Source of the DNA: Bog-473 sp963721585
GTDB lineage: Bacteria > Actinomycetota > Acidimicrobiia > Acidimicrobiales > RAAP-2
Length of the DNA stretch: 64,000 nucleotides
Assembly: GCA_963721585.1 (NCBI GenBank)
Contig: CAVRJN010000008.1
Coordinates: 62,001-126,000 of the forward strand
Direction: 5' to 3'
A program made the translations under genes and the position numbers. Positions 46,320 through 56,687 of the stretch are shown piece after piece. Position 1 is the stretch's first letter; each line of letters opens with the position of its first letter. The notes beneath the pieces were generated by a model. The model was not told where the DNA came from, did not search any database, and worked only from the letters and a program-made list of their open reading frames with translations.

Positions 46320-49286
46320 TCAGGTCCTGGCGATCTCGCGCTCGTCGTAGGTCTCGATGATGTCGCCGTCCTTGAGGTCCTGGAAGTCCGACAGCCCGAT
46401 GCCGCACTCGAAGCCCGCTGCGACCTCACGCACGTCGTCCTTGAAGCGGCGCAGCGAGTTGATCGCGCCCTTCCAAATGACGGTGCCCTCGCGGAGGAAG
46501 CGGACCTTGGAGCCGCGGGTGATCTTGCCGTCGCGCACGTAGCATCCGGCCACGGCACCGACCCGCGGCACACGGAAGACCTCGCGCACCTCGGCCTCGC
46601 CCGTGACGACCTCCTCGTAGAGCGGGGAGAGCAGGCCGAGCATGGCCGCCTCGATGTCCTCCAGCAGCTTGTAGATGATCTCGTAGGTCCGGATCTCGAC
46701 GTCGGACGACTCGGCCAGCTCACGCGAGCGCTTGTCGGGGCGCACGTTGAACCCGATGATGGTGGCGTTGGAGGCCGCCGCGAGCTGGACGTCGTTCTCG
46801 GTGATGCCACCGATACCGCGCAGGACGAAGCTCAGCTTCACGTCGTCGCGCTCGAGGCGCTTCAACGAGTCCGTCACGGCTTCGAGAGAGCCCTGCACGT
46901 CGGCCTTCAGCACAATGTTGAGCGTCGCCGTCTCGCCCCGCGAGATCTGCTCGAAGAGGTCCTCGAGCTTGGCTCCCGCCGCGGCCGCCACCGGCTTGTG
47001 TCCCGAGAGCCGGAAGCGCTGGACCCTGGCCTCACCGAGCGTGCGGGCCCGGGCCAGGTCCTTGGCAGCCCGCATTTCGTCGCCGGCGTGCGGTGGCTCC
47101 GAGAAGCCGAGCACCTGCACCGGCGTCGAGGGCAGCGCCTCTTTGATGTGGTCGCCCCGGTCGTCGACCAGCGCCTTGACCTTGCCCCACGCCGGCCCGG
47201 CCACCACCGGATCGCCGACCCGGAGCGTGCCTTGCTGCACGATCACGGTGGCCACCGGACCACGACCCGCCTCGAGGTTGGCCTCGAGCACGACGCCCCT
47301 CGCCTCACCCTCCACGCGTGCGGTCAGCTCTTCGACCTCGGCCACGAGCACGATCTGCTCGAGCAGGCTCTCAATGCCGGTGCCCTGCAGCGCGGAAACC
47401 TCGACGACGATGGTGTCGCCGCCCCAGGCCTCGGGCACGAGCTCGCGCTCGGACAATTGCTGCAGCACCCGTGTCGAGTCGGCGTCGGGCCGGTCCATCT
47501 TGTTGACGGCCACGATGATCGGGACATCGGCCGCCTTGGCGTGGTCGATGGCCTCGATCGTCTGGGGCATCACACCGTCGTCGGCCGCCACCACGAGGAT
47601 GACGATGTCGGTGGCCTCGGCACCGCGGGCCCGCATGGCGGTGAACGCAGCGTGGCCCGGCGTGTCGATGAACGTGATGCGGTGGTCGTTCCAGACGACC
47701 TGGTAGGCACCGATGTGCTGTGTGATGCCGCCGGCCTCCCCCGCCACGACATCGGTCGAGCGGATGCGGTCCAGCAGCAGCGTCTTGCCGTGGTCGACGT
47801 GGCCCATGACGGTGACGACAGGGGGGCGGGGCCGCTGGTCGGAGTCGTCCTCCTCGTCCTCGTCCTCGAAGTAGCGGGCCAGGAGCTCGGCCTCCTGCTC
47901 CTCACCGGGGTCGACGAGGCGGATTTCGGCGCCGATCTCGGCGCCGAAGAGCTCGATCATGTCGTCGGTCAGCGACTGCGTCGCCATCACCATCTCGCCC
48001 TGCAGCAGCAAGAAGCGCACGATGTCGCCGGCGCTGCGGTTGAGCTTGGGCCCGAGGTCTCGGGCCGTCGAGCCACGCTCAATGATGATCTCGCCGTCAG
48101 GGACGGGGGCGGTCGAGGGCTGGTACGTGGTGAGCTGCGTCGGCTCCAGCTCTTCGAGGTTGCGCCGGCGTCGGCGAGCCCGTCGCTGCGGCGGCCGCCG
48201 CCCGGGCATGCCGCCACGACCTCCCGGCGGCGGTGCGCCGGTGGGGGCGCCACCGCCGGGCCGGCCGCCGAAGCCGCCGCCGCCTGCGGGACGTCCGCCG
48301 TACCCTCCACCGGACGGGCCGCCAGTACCGCTGGGACGGCCTGCGCCCCCTGCGGGTCGGCCACCGGTGCGCTGCGGGTAGGCACCTCCGGGGCGCGACG
48401 GAGCCGCGCTGGGCTTGCGCCCGCCCATGCCGGGCGGGGGCGGAATGGGACGACCGCTGGGGCCCAGCGGGGGCCGCGATCCCGGGGGCGGAGGCACGGG
48501 CTTGCCCGAGGGGCTGAGCGGCGGCCGGGCGGCGCGCTGGCGGTCGGGTGCGGCCGGGGCGGCGGTGTCGGCGGGTGCCGGTGCAGCCGCCTCTGGCGAA
48601 GGTGACGCTGCCGGTGCAGCCGGGGCCGGGGCCGGTGCCGGTGCGGCGGCGGCGGCGGCGGCCGGGGCCTGTGCCGGCCGGGTGGGAGCCGGGGCCTGGG
48701 CCGGGGACTGCGCTGCCGGCGCGGCCTGAGCCGGGGCCGGGGCCGGCGGAGTGGGGCGACTGCTGCTGATCAGGCGCGACGAACGCGGAGCCGGCAGATC
48801 GGAGCCGGCCGGGACGTCGGTCCGGGGACCCGCAGCCGATCCGGCGGCAGCGGAGGCGGGCGCTGCGGCGGGGGCGGAAGCAGGGGACGCGGCAGCGGAA
48901 CCGGCAGAGGCAGCCGGTGCCGACAGCGGACGGGCCGGAGCCTTCTTGACCGGCGCGCTGCTCGGCCCGGAGCTGCTCGATACGGAGGTGAGCGGACGCC
49001 GCGCCGGCGCGCCGACTCCGGCACCGTCCGAGTCCGCCCCACCGGCGGGCCCGGCGGACTTGGCGGCCTTGGCCGCCTTCTTCGCCGGGGCGGGCTCCTC
49101 GGGCTGGACCGGGCGGCGCAATCCCTCGGCGTCGGCCTTCCGGCGGACGCGGTCGGCTTGCGCGTCCTCAATGGAGGACGAGTGGCTCTTGACCCCTATC
49201 CCAAGGGAAAGGGCCAGCTCCAGCCCCTCCTTATTGGTGAGGCCGAGCTCTTTGGCCAGCTCATAGACGCGGATCTTCTTCGGCAA
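46320..49286 (-). CDS. infB: Translation initiation factor IF-2
   Basis: 988 aa. N-terminal IF2_N domain (KIRVYELAKELGLTNKEGLE), then a very long Ala/Pro/Gly-rich linker (about 70-385), an Arg-rich stretch (RRPPQRRARRRRRN), a second IF2_N-like segment, and the GTPase core with G1 GHVDHGKT, G3 DTPGH, G4 NKMD, then domains II-IV. The start codon is TTG at 49286 (Leu-Pro-Lys-Lys), with only a weak AAGAGA site, so initiation of the initiation factor is itself inefficient and possibly self-adjusting (inference). Confidence 0.96.
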   Translation of the reverse strand: MPKKIRVYELAKELGLTNKEGLELALSLGIGVKSHSSSIEDAQADRVRRKADAEGLRRPVQPEEPAPAKKAAKAAKSAGPAGGADSDGAGVGAPARRPLTSVSSSSGPSSAPVKKAPARPLSAPAASAGSAAASPASAPAAAPASAAAGSAAGPRTDVPAGSDLPAPRSSRLISSSRPTPPAPAPAQAAPAAQSPAQAPAPTRPAQAPAAAAAAAPAPAPAPAAPAASPSPEAAAPAPADTAAPAAPDRQRAARPPLSPSGKPVPPPPGSRPPLGPSGRPIPPPPGMGGRKPSAAPSRPGGAYPQRTGGRPAGGAGRPSGTGGPSGGGYGGRPAGGGGFGGRPGGGAPTGAPPPGGRGGMPGRRPPQRRARRRRRNLEELEPTQLTTYQPSTAPVPDGEIIIERGSTARDLGPKLNRSAGDIVRFLLLQGEMVMATQSLTDDMIELFGAEIGAEIRLVDPGEEQEAELLARYFEDEDEEDDSDQRPRPPVVTVMGHVDHGKTLLLDRIRSTDVVAGEAGGITQHIGAYQVVWNDHRITFIDTPGHAAFTAMRARGAEATDIVILVVAADDGVMPQTIEAIDHAKAADVPIIVAVNKMDRPDADSTRVLQQLSERELVPEAWGGDTIVVEVSALQGTGIESLLEQIVLVAEVEELTARVEGEARGVVLEANLEAGRGPVATVIVQQGTLRVGDPVVAGPAWGKVKALVDDRGDHIKEALPSTPVQVLGFSEPPHAGDEMRAAKDLARARTLGEARVQRFRLSGHKPVAAAAGAKLEDLFEQISRGETATLNIVLKADVQGSLEAVTDSLKRLERDDVKLSFVLRGIGGITENDVQLAAASNATIIGFNVRPDKRSRELAESSDVEIRTYEIIYKLLEDIEAAMLGLLSPLYEEVVTGEAEVREVFRVPRVGAVAGCYVRDGKITRGSKVRFLREGTVIWKGAINSLRRFKDDVREVAAGFECGIGLSDFQDLKDGDIIETYDEREIART

Positions 49287-49338
49287 GTGGTTCTCTTTGT
49301 CCTTGATTTGTGTTGGGGCGCGGCGTCAACCCAGCCCC

Positions 49339-49616
49339 CTATCCTCGCACATCATGTGGACGGCGCCCCCACGCCTCACCGAGATGCATCTGCAACTGCT
49401 GCAGGTCCCCGACGTCGATGGACGCCTTGAAGGCCCGCTCGAAGCCGTGCTTGCGCACCGCATCATTCAGGCAGCCGATGGAGTCCCGGCACAGCCAGGC
49501 TCCCCGGCCCGCACCGTGCCTGTCCACCGACAGGGCCCCGCCCGGAAGCCGGACGATTCGGATCAGCTGGTCGGCCGGCAGGGCGCTCCGGCAACCGACA
49601 CAGGTCCGTGTCGGCG

Positions 49617-49620
<4 letters not shown>
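49339..49620 (-). CDS. ylxR: YlxR (DUF448) RNA-binding protein with probable ATA start
   Basis: Small RNA-binding protein of the nusA-infB operon; family members include regulators of RNase P. The conserved core is PTRTCVGCRSALPADQLIRI and GRGAWLCRDSIGCLNDA. No ATG, GTG or TTG lies in frame near the fold: the nearest upstream is a GTG about 53 codons before it, inside nusA, which would add a non-homologous Arg/Gly stretch. The codon exactly where other junctions here overlap is ATA at 49620-49618, sharing ATAG with the nusA stop. From it the protein is 93 aa, the family length. Confidence 0.8.
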
Positions 49621-50875
<1,255 letters not shown>

Positions 50876-50879
<4 letters not shown>

Positions 50880-51373
50880 TGCCGCTTCACCCTCTCACTC
50901 TTCGTTTTCCGGGGCTCCGGCCCCCACTCAAAAACTGTGCGCGCCCGCTCGATCCGGTCGTAGCCGATGCGCAATTCGCCGTCCGGCACGTCGGGACCGG
51001 TCACGGTGCAACCCGACTCGTCCGCGCTCTGCAGCGTCCCGGTCACGCGCTTGACGTCCGCCGTCCCACCGTCGACCCTGACGGTGATCTTCTCCCCCAC
51101 CGCCCGGGCGAAATGCACCGGGGTGCGGAGGCGCCGCTCCAGGCCGGGGCTCGAGACCGACAGCGTGTAACGACCCGGGAAGGGGTCGATGTCGTCGAGG
51201 GCGGCCGAGACCTCCCGGGTGGCCTCACCCAGCTCGTCGAGGTTGATGCCCCCCTCGCGGTCGACGAAGACGGTCAGCTGGGCGCCGCGCAACTCCAGGT
51301 CGACGAGATCCAGTCCCCGGGCCTGGAGGATGGGCGACAGCGCATCCGTCAACGTGTCCGCACTGGTGCTCAC
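50876..51373 (-). CDS. rimP: Ribosome maturation factor RimP
   Basis: Needed for 30S assembly. 165 aa from GTG at 51373, with a GGAGG site. RGLDLVDLELRGAQLTVFVD, DPFPGRYTLSVSSPGLERRL are typical of the family. First gene of the rimP-nusA-ylxR-infB run, with its own promoter and leader. Confidence 0.94.
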
Positions 51374-51436
51374 CGCCCCTACCTCCTCTCCTGGTCTTGG
51401 TCCTGGTCATCGTCCTGGTCCGGCCCCGCAAAGCGA

Positions 51437-51460
51437 AAGCGTGGGCCGCAGCCCACGCTT
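51437..51460 (-). terminator. Perfect 10-bp stem-loop in the rimP-nusA leader (attenuator candidate)
   Basis: Positions 51437-51446 pair perfectly with 51451-51460 around a 4-nt loop. It lies between the promoter and the rimP start. On the minus strand the stem is followed by a partly T-rich stretch (TTTCGCTTT), so it could pause or terminate RNA polymerase, but there is no full T-run. NusA-linked control of this operon is known in E. coli. Confidence 0.45.
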
Positions 51461-51498
51461 CAACGAGGTACTGATCTTCAAAATGGACAGCAAGAGGG

Positions 51499-51507
51499 AT
51501 TATAGCA
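51499..51507 (-). promoter_or_regulatory. Extended -10 promoter of the rimP-nusA-ylxR-infB operon
   Basis: On the minus strand TGCTATAAT, a perfect TATAAT (51499-51504) with an extended TGn element. No good -35 was seen, as expected for an extended -10 promoter. It sits 13 bp after the proS stop and about 125 bp before the rimP start, implying a leader of about 120 nt with the stem-loop above. Confidence 0.6.
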
Positions 51508-51516
51508 ATTTCCGCA

Positions 51517-52928
51517 CTAATAGGACCGGGCAACGACCGCCACGAGATCGTCCTCGGAGTCCCCCGGCTCGGCCAGCGAGCCGTCGGGCCGCTGCAGGCA
51601 CCGGATGGAGAGTGCCTTCTGCGCCAGGCGGTCCTCCCCGTCGGGGCCGAGCGCCCCGAGACGGACACGGGCGAAGCCGGCGGAGCCCGCCTCAATGGCC
51701 TCCTCGAGTGACTCGGCATCCACCGTCCTGGCGTCGCGGGCCGCCGTGGCCTCCGCCAGGAGCTCGGGCCCGGCGGCGTGGAGGATGGAGGCCACCGTGG
51801 CTGTTACGGCGCCCACCGGGACGTTCTGCTTCTCCCGGGTGTGGCGGGTGACGACGGTGACGTTCCCTTCGGCCAGGTCCCGCGGGCCGATCTCGACCCG
51901 CGCCGGGACGCCCTTGAGCTCCCAGGCCACGCTGCGCCGGCCGAAGCTGGTGTCGGTGCGTGCATCGAGCCGGACCCGGTGCCCGGCGGCCCTGAGCTCG
52001 GCGACCAGCGCCTCGGCCGCTGCGCCCACCTCGGGGCTGTCCTTGACCACCAGCACCACCACCTGCGCGGGGGCCAACGCGGGGGAAGGCGCAATCCGAA
52101 GTCGTCGCCGTGACCCATGATCAGGCCCCCGATGAGCCGGGTCGACACGCCCCACGAGGTCTGCCACACGTACTCGAGCGAACCGTCGGCGCTGGCGTAG
52201 GTGATGTCGAAGGGACGGGCGAAGTTCTGCCCCAGCTCGTGGCTCGTCCCCATCTGCAGGGCCTTGCCGTCGCCCATCATCGCCTCGCAGGTCCACGTGT
52301 GGATCGCCCCGGCGAAGCGCTCCCGTTTCGTCTTGTGGCCCGTGAGCACGGGCATGTCCAGCACGTCGACCATGGTGGAGCGGTACACCTCGTCCAGGAT
52401 GCGCAGCGCATAGGCGTGGGCGTCGTCCTGGGTGGCGTGCGCAGTGTGCCCCTCCTGCCACAGGAACTCCCTGGTGCGCAGGAAGAGCCGGGGACGCAGC
52501 TCCCAGCGCACGACGTTCGCCCACTGGTTGATGAGCAGCGGGAGGTCGCGGTGGCTCTGCACCCATTTGGAGAAGAAGTGGTTGATCACCGTCTCGCTGG
52601 TGGGGCGCAGGACGATCGGTTCGTCCAGCTCCTTGCCGCCGCCGTGGGTGACGATGGCCAGCTCGGGCGCGAAGCCCTCGACGTGCTGCGCCTCGAGCTT
52701 CAGGAAGGACTCGGGGATGAAGAGGGGGAAGTACGCGTTCTCGGCACCCGCCTCCTTGATGCGCCGGTCGAGCTCGGCCTGCATGAGCTCCCAGATGCCG
52801 TAGCCCCAGGGCCGGATGACCATGGTCCCGGCGGCGGGGCCGTTGTCCGCCATCTCCGCGCCGGCGATCACCTCTTGGTACCAGCGTGGGAAGTCCTCCT
52901 CCCGCGTGACGATCGCACCCTTGGCCAT
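51517..52928 (-). CDS. proS: Prolyl-tRNA synthetase, with a one-base frameshift
   Basis: Class II synthetase. The catalytic domain is intact from ATG 52928: DFPRWYQEVIAGAEMADNGP, PTSETVINHFFSKWV, RTREFLWQEGHTAHAT, then HTWTCEAMMGDGKALQ, SGLIMGHGDD-like motif 3. At a run of five G (52081-52085) the frame shifts; the anticodon-binding domain continues in another frame (LAPAQVVVLVVKDSPEVG to the terminal VAVVARSY at 51517). One added base restores one reading frame of about 470 aa. Likely a consensus error in an essential gene. This is the eukaryote/archaea-like, short type of ProRS (no editing insertion). Confidence 0.88.
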
Positions 52929-52939
52929 GGGAGCGCAGG

Positions 52940-54181
52940 CTAGTGGTCGGTGTCGTCCTCGCTGCGACGCCGGATGATCTCGATCTTCTCCGACGTGTGG
53001 TTGGGGTCGGCGCCCGTCGCGTCCAGCAGGGCACGCCGGTCCGCCTCCGCCTCGGCCTCGGCGTTCGAATCGGCGGCGGCGATGCGCGCCTCGACACCTT
53101 CGGCGACCAGACGCTCCGCCTCGTCGACCAGTGCCTGCACCATGTCCGCCTCGGGGACGACGCGGATGATCTTGCCGCGGATGAACAGGTGGCCCTTCTG
53201 CTTGCCGGCCGCGATCCCGATGTCGGCCTCGCGCGCCTCGCCCGGGCCGTTGACGACGCACCCCATCACCGCCACCTGGATCGGCAGGTTCAGCTTCTCG
53301 AGCGCCTCCTGGGCCTCCTTGGCCACGGCGATCACATCGACCTGGGCCCGGCCGCACGACGGGCAGGCGATGAGGTCGAGTCCCTTGCGCTCGCGCAGCC
53401 CCAGGGACTCGAGGAGCTGCCGTCCGGCCCGTGCCTCTTCGACCGGGTCGGCGGTCAACGAGAAGCGGATCGTGTCGCCGATGCCCTCGGCGAGGAGGGC
53501 GCCGATGCCGGCGGTGCCCTTGACCAACCCGGCCGGTGGCGGACCCGCCTCGGTCACGCCGAGGTGCAGCGGGTGGTCGAAGGTCTCCGAGGCGAGCCGG
53601 TAGGCCGCGATCATGAGCGCCACCGAGGACGCCTTCACGGAGATCTTCACGTCGGTGAAGTCGACCTCCTCGAAGAAGGCGAGCTCGTTGCGGGCAGATT
53701 CCACGAGGGCCTCGGGCGTGGCGCCGCCGTACTTCTTGTAGAGATCGGGGTGCAGCGAACCGGCGTTGACGCCGATGCGGATGGGCACACCGCGGTCACG
53801 CGCCTCGGCGGCCACCTGCTTGATCTCGGCCTCCTTGCGCAGGTTGCCCGGGTTCAGGCGCAGGCCCTGCACGCCGGCCTCGAGCGCGGCCAGGGCCATC
53901 TCGTGGTGGAAGTGGATGTCGGCCACGATCGGCACCGGGGAGCGCGGGACGATGTGGGCCAGGCCCTCGGCGGCCGCCTCCTCGTTGCAGGTGCAGCGCA
54001 CGATGTCGGCGCCGGCCGCCGCCAGCGCGTAAATCTGGGCCAGCGTGCCGTCGACGTCGGCGGTCTTGGTCGTCGTCATCGACTGCACCGTGACGGGCGC
54101 GCCGTCGCCGATGGGCACGCCGCCCAGCGTGATGCGGCGGGTGGGGCGGCGGGGCGACAGCAGCGAGGAGGAGAGGTCCAC
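52940..54181 (-). CDS. ispG: 4-hydroxy-3-methylbut-2-en-1-yl diphosphate synthase
   Basis: Penultimate step of the MEP isoprenoid pathway; a [4Fe-4S] enzyme. 413 aa from GTG at 54181, 5 nt after the rseP stop. TIM-barrel start GAPVTVQSMTTTKTADV, VADIHFHHEMA, and the cluster ligands CPSCGR and MGCVVNGPGEA with a later glutamate. The C-terminal tail of about 45 residues is acidic and poorly conserved. With dxr nearby, two MEP-pathway genes flank the protease gene. Confidence 0.96.
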   Translation of the reverse strand: MDLSSSLLSPRRPTRRITLGGVPIGDGAPVTVQSMTTTKTADVDGTLAQIYALAAAGADIVRCTCNEEAAAEGLAHIVPRSPVPIVADIHFHHEMALAALEAGVQGLRLNPGNLRKEAEIKQVAAEARDRGVPIRIGVNAGSLHPDLYKKYGGATPEALVESARNELAFFEEVDFTDVKISVKASSVALMIAAYRLASETFDHPLHLGVTEAGPPPAGLVKGTAGIGALLAEGIGDTIRFSLTADPVEEARAGRQLLESLGLRERKGLDLIACPSCGRAQVDVIAVAKEAQEALEKLNLPIQVAVMGCVVNGPGEAREADIGIAAGKQKGHLFIRGKIIRVVPEADMVQALVDEAERLVAEGVEARIAAADSNAEAEAEADRRALLDATGADPNHTSEKIEIIRRRSEDDTDH

Positions 54182-54186
54182 TGCGG

Positions 54187-55494
54187 TCAGTGCGTCAGGT
54201 GCAGCGGGTGCGTGATGTCGAGGTAGAGGGCGGACAGCGAGACGAGGGCCAGGATCGCGATGAAGACGGCCGCCACCGGGAACAGCTTGGTGATGTCGGC
54301 CCGGTAGTACGCCTGGCCCTTCTTGGTGCGGACCCACTCGTAGGCTGCCACGGCGACGTGCCCGCCGTCGAGCGGGATCATCGGCAGCATGTTCAGGATC
54401 CCGAACACGATGTTGATGGCGATGAGCAGGAGCAGGAGCGACGCCAGCCCGGCCTGCTCCGCCTGTGCCCCGACGTTGGCGATGCCCACGATGGAGGACG
54501 CGCGTGGTGACAGGTTGGGGTTGTTGGCGACGGATTGGGCGTACTTGGGACTCGACAGCTGGTGCCACAGTCCGGACAGCCCCGACGGCGAGAACAGCGA
54601 CCCGATGCCCCGGGCCTCTTCATCGGTGAGCTGCCACATGGTGGACAGGGCGGCGCCGGGCGCGTCCACCGGGCTGATGGAGGTGGTCGCCGTCGCAATG
54701 TCGACGCCCAGGTAGCCGCGGTCGGCCAGCTTCGTGCCGGCCACCGTGATGCCCTTGCCGTTCTCGGGCGTGGCCGTCAGGTGGATGAGCTTGCCGTCGC
54801 GCTCGACCCCGAGGCGGAGGGGCCGGCCGGTCGAGCCCTTGATGGCATCGGTCATGGAGGTGGGGTTGGTGAAGCTCTTGCCGTTGACCGAGACGATGGT
54901 GTCGCCGACCCGCAGGCCGGCCAGGGCCGCCGGCGTCGTCCGCCCCGGCCAGTGCTCGAGAGCGGACACGTTGTAGTTGTTCGTCGTCTTCCCGAACGTG
55001 AAGACCAGGATGAGGGCCAGCACGAGGGCGATGAGGAGGTGCATGGCCGAGCCGGCGGACGCCACGATGATCCGCTGGTGGAAGGGCTGCTGGCGGTAGG
55101 CCCGGGGCTCGTCCTCCTCCGCCACCTCCTCGGTGGAGGTGAACCCGACGATCCGCACGTACCCGCCGGCGGGGATGGCCTTGACGCCGTACTCGGTCTC
55201 GCCCCGCCGGACCGACCACAGCCGGGGGCCGAAGCCGACGAAGTACTCGGTCACCTTCATACCGGCGCGCTTGGCGGTGATGAAGTGCCCGAACTCGTGC
55301 AGCATGACGATGGCGAACAGGATGGCGATGAAGAGCAGCAGGTAGCCCCAGCCGAGGGCGATGAACACGGCCGTGATCAGGACCAGGGCCACGAGGAGCT
55401 GGACCACCCGCGTCGGATTGCTGTCGTCGGGCACCGGTCCCGGCGTGTCGAGAGGCGGTCGCGCCGGCGGCGCCTGCTTCTCGGTGAGCGTCAT
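54187..55494 (-). CDS. rseP: RIP site-2 metalloprotease (RseP/Rip1 family)
   Basis: Intramembrane zinc protease that releases anti-sigma factors or other membrane proteins. 435 aa from ATG 55494 with GGAGG. TM1 contains HEFGH in IVMLHEFGHFITAKRAG; a PDZ domain (about 180-250, AGLRVGDTIVSVNGKSF) and the C-terminal NMLPMIPLDGGHV motif with the third zinc ligand are present. Between dxr and ispG, the standard arrangement. Confidence 0.95.
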   Translation of the reverse strand: MTLTEKQAPPARPPLDTPGPVPDDSNPTRVVQLLVALVLITAVFIALGWGYLLLFIAILFAIVMLHEFGHFITAKRAGMKVTEYFVGFGPRLWSVRRGETEYGVKAIPAGGYVRIVGFTSTEEVAEEDEPRAYRQQPFHQRIIVASAGSAMHLLIALVLALILVFTFGKTTNNYNVSALEHWPGRTTPAALAGLRVGDTIVSVNGKSFTNPTSMTDAIKGSTGRPLRLGVERDGKLIHLTATPENGKGITVAGTKLADRGYLGVDIATATTSISPVDAPGAALSTMWQLTDEEARGIGSLFSPSGLSGLWHQLSSPKYAQSVANNPNLSPRASSIVGIANVGAQAEQAGLASLLLLLIAINIVFGILNMLPMIPLDGGHVAVAAYEWVRTKKGQAYYRADITKLFPVAAVFIAILALVSLSALYLDITHPLHLTH

Positions 55495-55507
55495 GGCGCC
55501 TCCAACG

Positions 55508-56677
55508 CTACCGGCCATCACCCAGTGCCAGGCGTCGGTCCAGGGCCAGCCGGGCGCGGACCCGGGCCTCGGCATCGGCCGCCAGGACCGCCTCGACCTC
55601 GTCCACCTGGTCTTCCACCCACCCCGCCATCGTCTCGGCCACCACGTCGGCGATGCCGCCCCAGGGCAGCGCATTGCCCAGGAAGGCCTCGACGGCCACC
55701 TCGTTGGCGGCGCTGAGCCAGGCCGGAGCGGAGCCGCCGCGCCGGCCGGCCTCGTAGGCCAGCCCGATGCAACCGAAGACGTCGCGGTCGGGCGGCTCGA
55801 AGGTCAGGCTCAAGGCGCCGGACCAGTCGAGGGCCCCGAACGGCGTGGCCATGCGATCGGGCCAGCCGAGTGCGTAGCCGATGGGCAGGCGCATGTCGGG
55901 GTTCGACAGCTGGGCCAGCGTCGACCCGTCGCGCAGCTCGACCATGGAGTGCACGATCGACTGGGGGTGCACGACGATGTCGATGCGGTCGTACCCGATA
56001 CCGAAGAGCTCGTGGGCCTCAATGACCTCGAGGCCCTTGTTCATCAGGGTCGACGAGTCGATGGTGATCTTCGGTCCCATCGACCAGGTCGGGTGGGCCA
56101 GCGCGTCGTCGACGGTGACGGTGCGGAGACGCTCGGCCGTCCAACCGCGGAAGGGACCGCCCGACGCGGTGAGGAGGAGCCGGGCCACGTCGGTGGCGGC
56201 ATGGACCGCGGCCAGGCACTGGTGCACGGCGCAGTGCTCGGAGTCGACCGGGACGATCTCGGCCCCCGGCGTGCGACGGGCCTTCTGCACGACGGGCGCG
56301 CCGGCGATCAGCGACTCCTTGTTGGCGAGCGCCAGGCGCTTGCCCGACTCGAGCGCGGCCATCGTCACCGGGAGGCCGGCGAAGCCGACGACCGCGTTGA
56401 GCACGACGTCGGCGCTGCGGGCGGCGGCGACCATGCCCTCCTCGCCCACCATGACCTCGGTCCCGGACGGGACCCCGTCACGCACCTCGGGGTAGCGGGC
56501 CGGGTCGCCGATCACCACGAGCGCGGGCCCGAAGGCGGCCGCCTGGGCCAGGAGCTCGTCGACGGAGCGCTGGGCCGCCAGCGCGTGCACCCGGAACCGC
56601 TCGGGTTCCCGGCGTATGACGTCGAGCGCCTGGGTACCGACGGACCCGGTGGAGCCCATCAGGCTGACTGTGCGCAC
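55508..56677 (-). CDS. dxr: 1-deoxy-D-xylulose 5-phosphate reductoisomerase
   Basis: Committed step of the MEP isoprenoid pathway. 389 aa, GTG start. NADPH motif VSLMGSTGSVGTQALDV, then NKESLIAG, the metal-binding PVDSEHCA, TASGGPF, and MGPKITIDSSTLMNKGLE. Complete. Precedes rseP by 13 bp. Confidence 0.97.
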   Translation of the reverse strand: MRTVSLMGSTGSVGTQALDVIRREPERFRVHALAAQRSVDELLAQAAAFGPALVVIGDPARYPEVRDGVPSGTEVMVGEEGMVAAARSADVVLNAVVGFAGLPVTMAALESGKRLALANKESLIAGAPVVQKARRTPGAEIVPVDSEHCAVHQCLAAVHAATDVARLLLTASGGPFRGWTAERLRTVTVDDALAHPTWSMGPKITIDSSTLMNKGLEVIEAHELFGIGYDRIDIVVHPQSIVHSMVELRDGSTLAQLSNPDMRLPIGYALGWPDRMATPFGALDWSGALSLTFEPPDRDVFGCIGLAYEAGRRGGSAPAWLSAANEVAVEAFLGNALPWGGIADVVAETMAGWVEDQVDEVEAVLAADAEARVRARLALDRRLALGDGR

Positions 56678-56687
56678 CAGGGTCAGC

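Noticed and set aside
46998..48605. 535-codon plus-strand ORF opposite infB
   Set aside because: Antisense shadow of IF-2, no recognisable domains.
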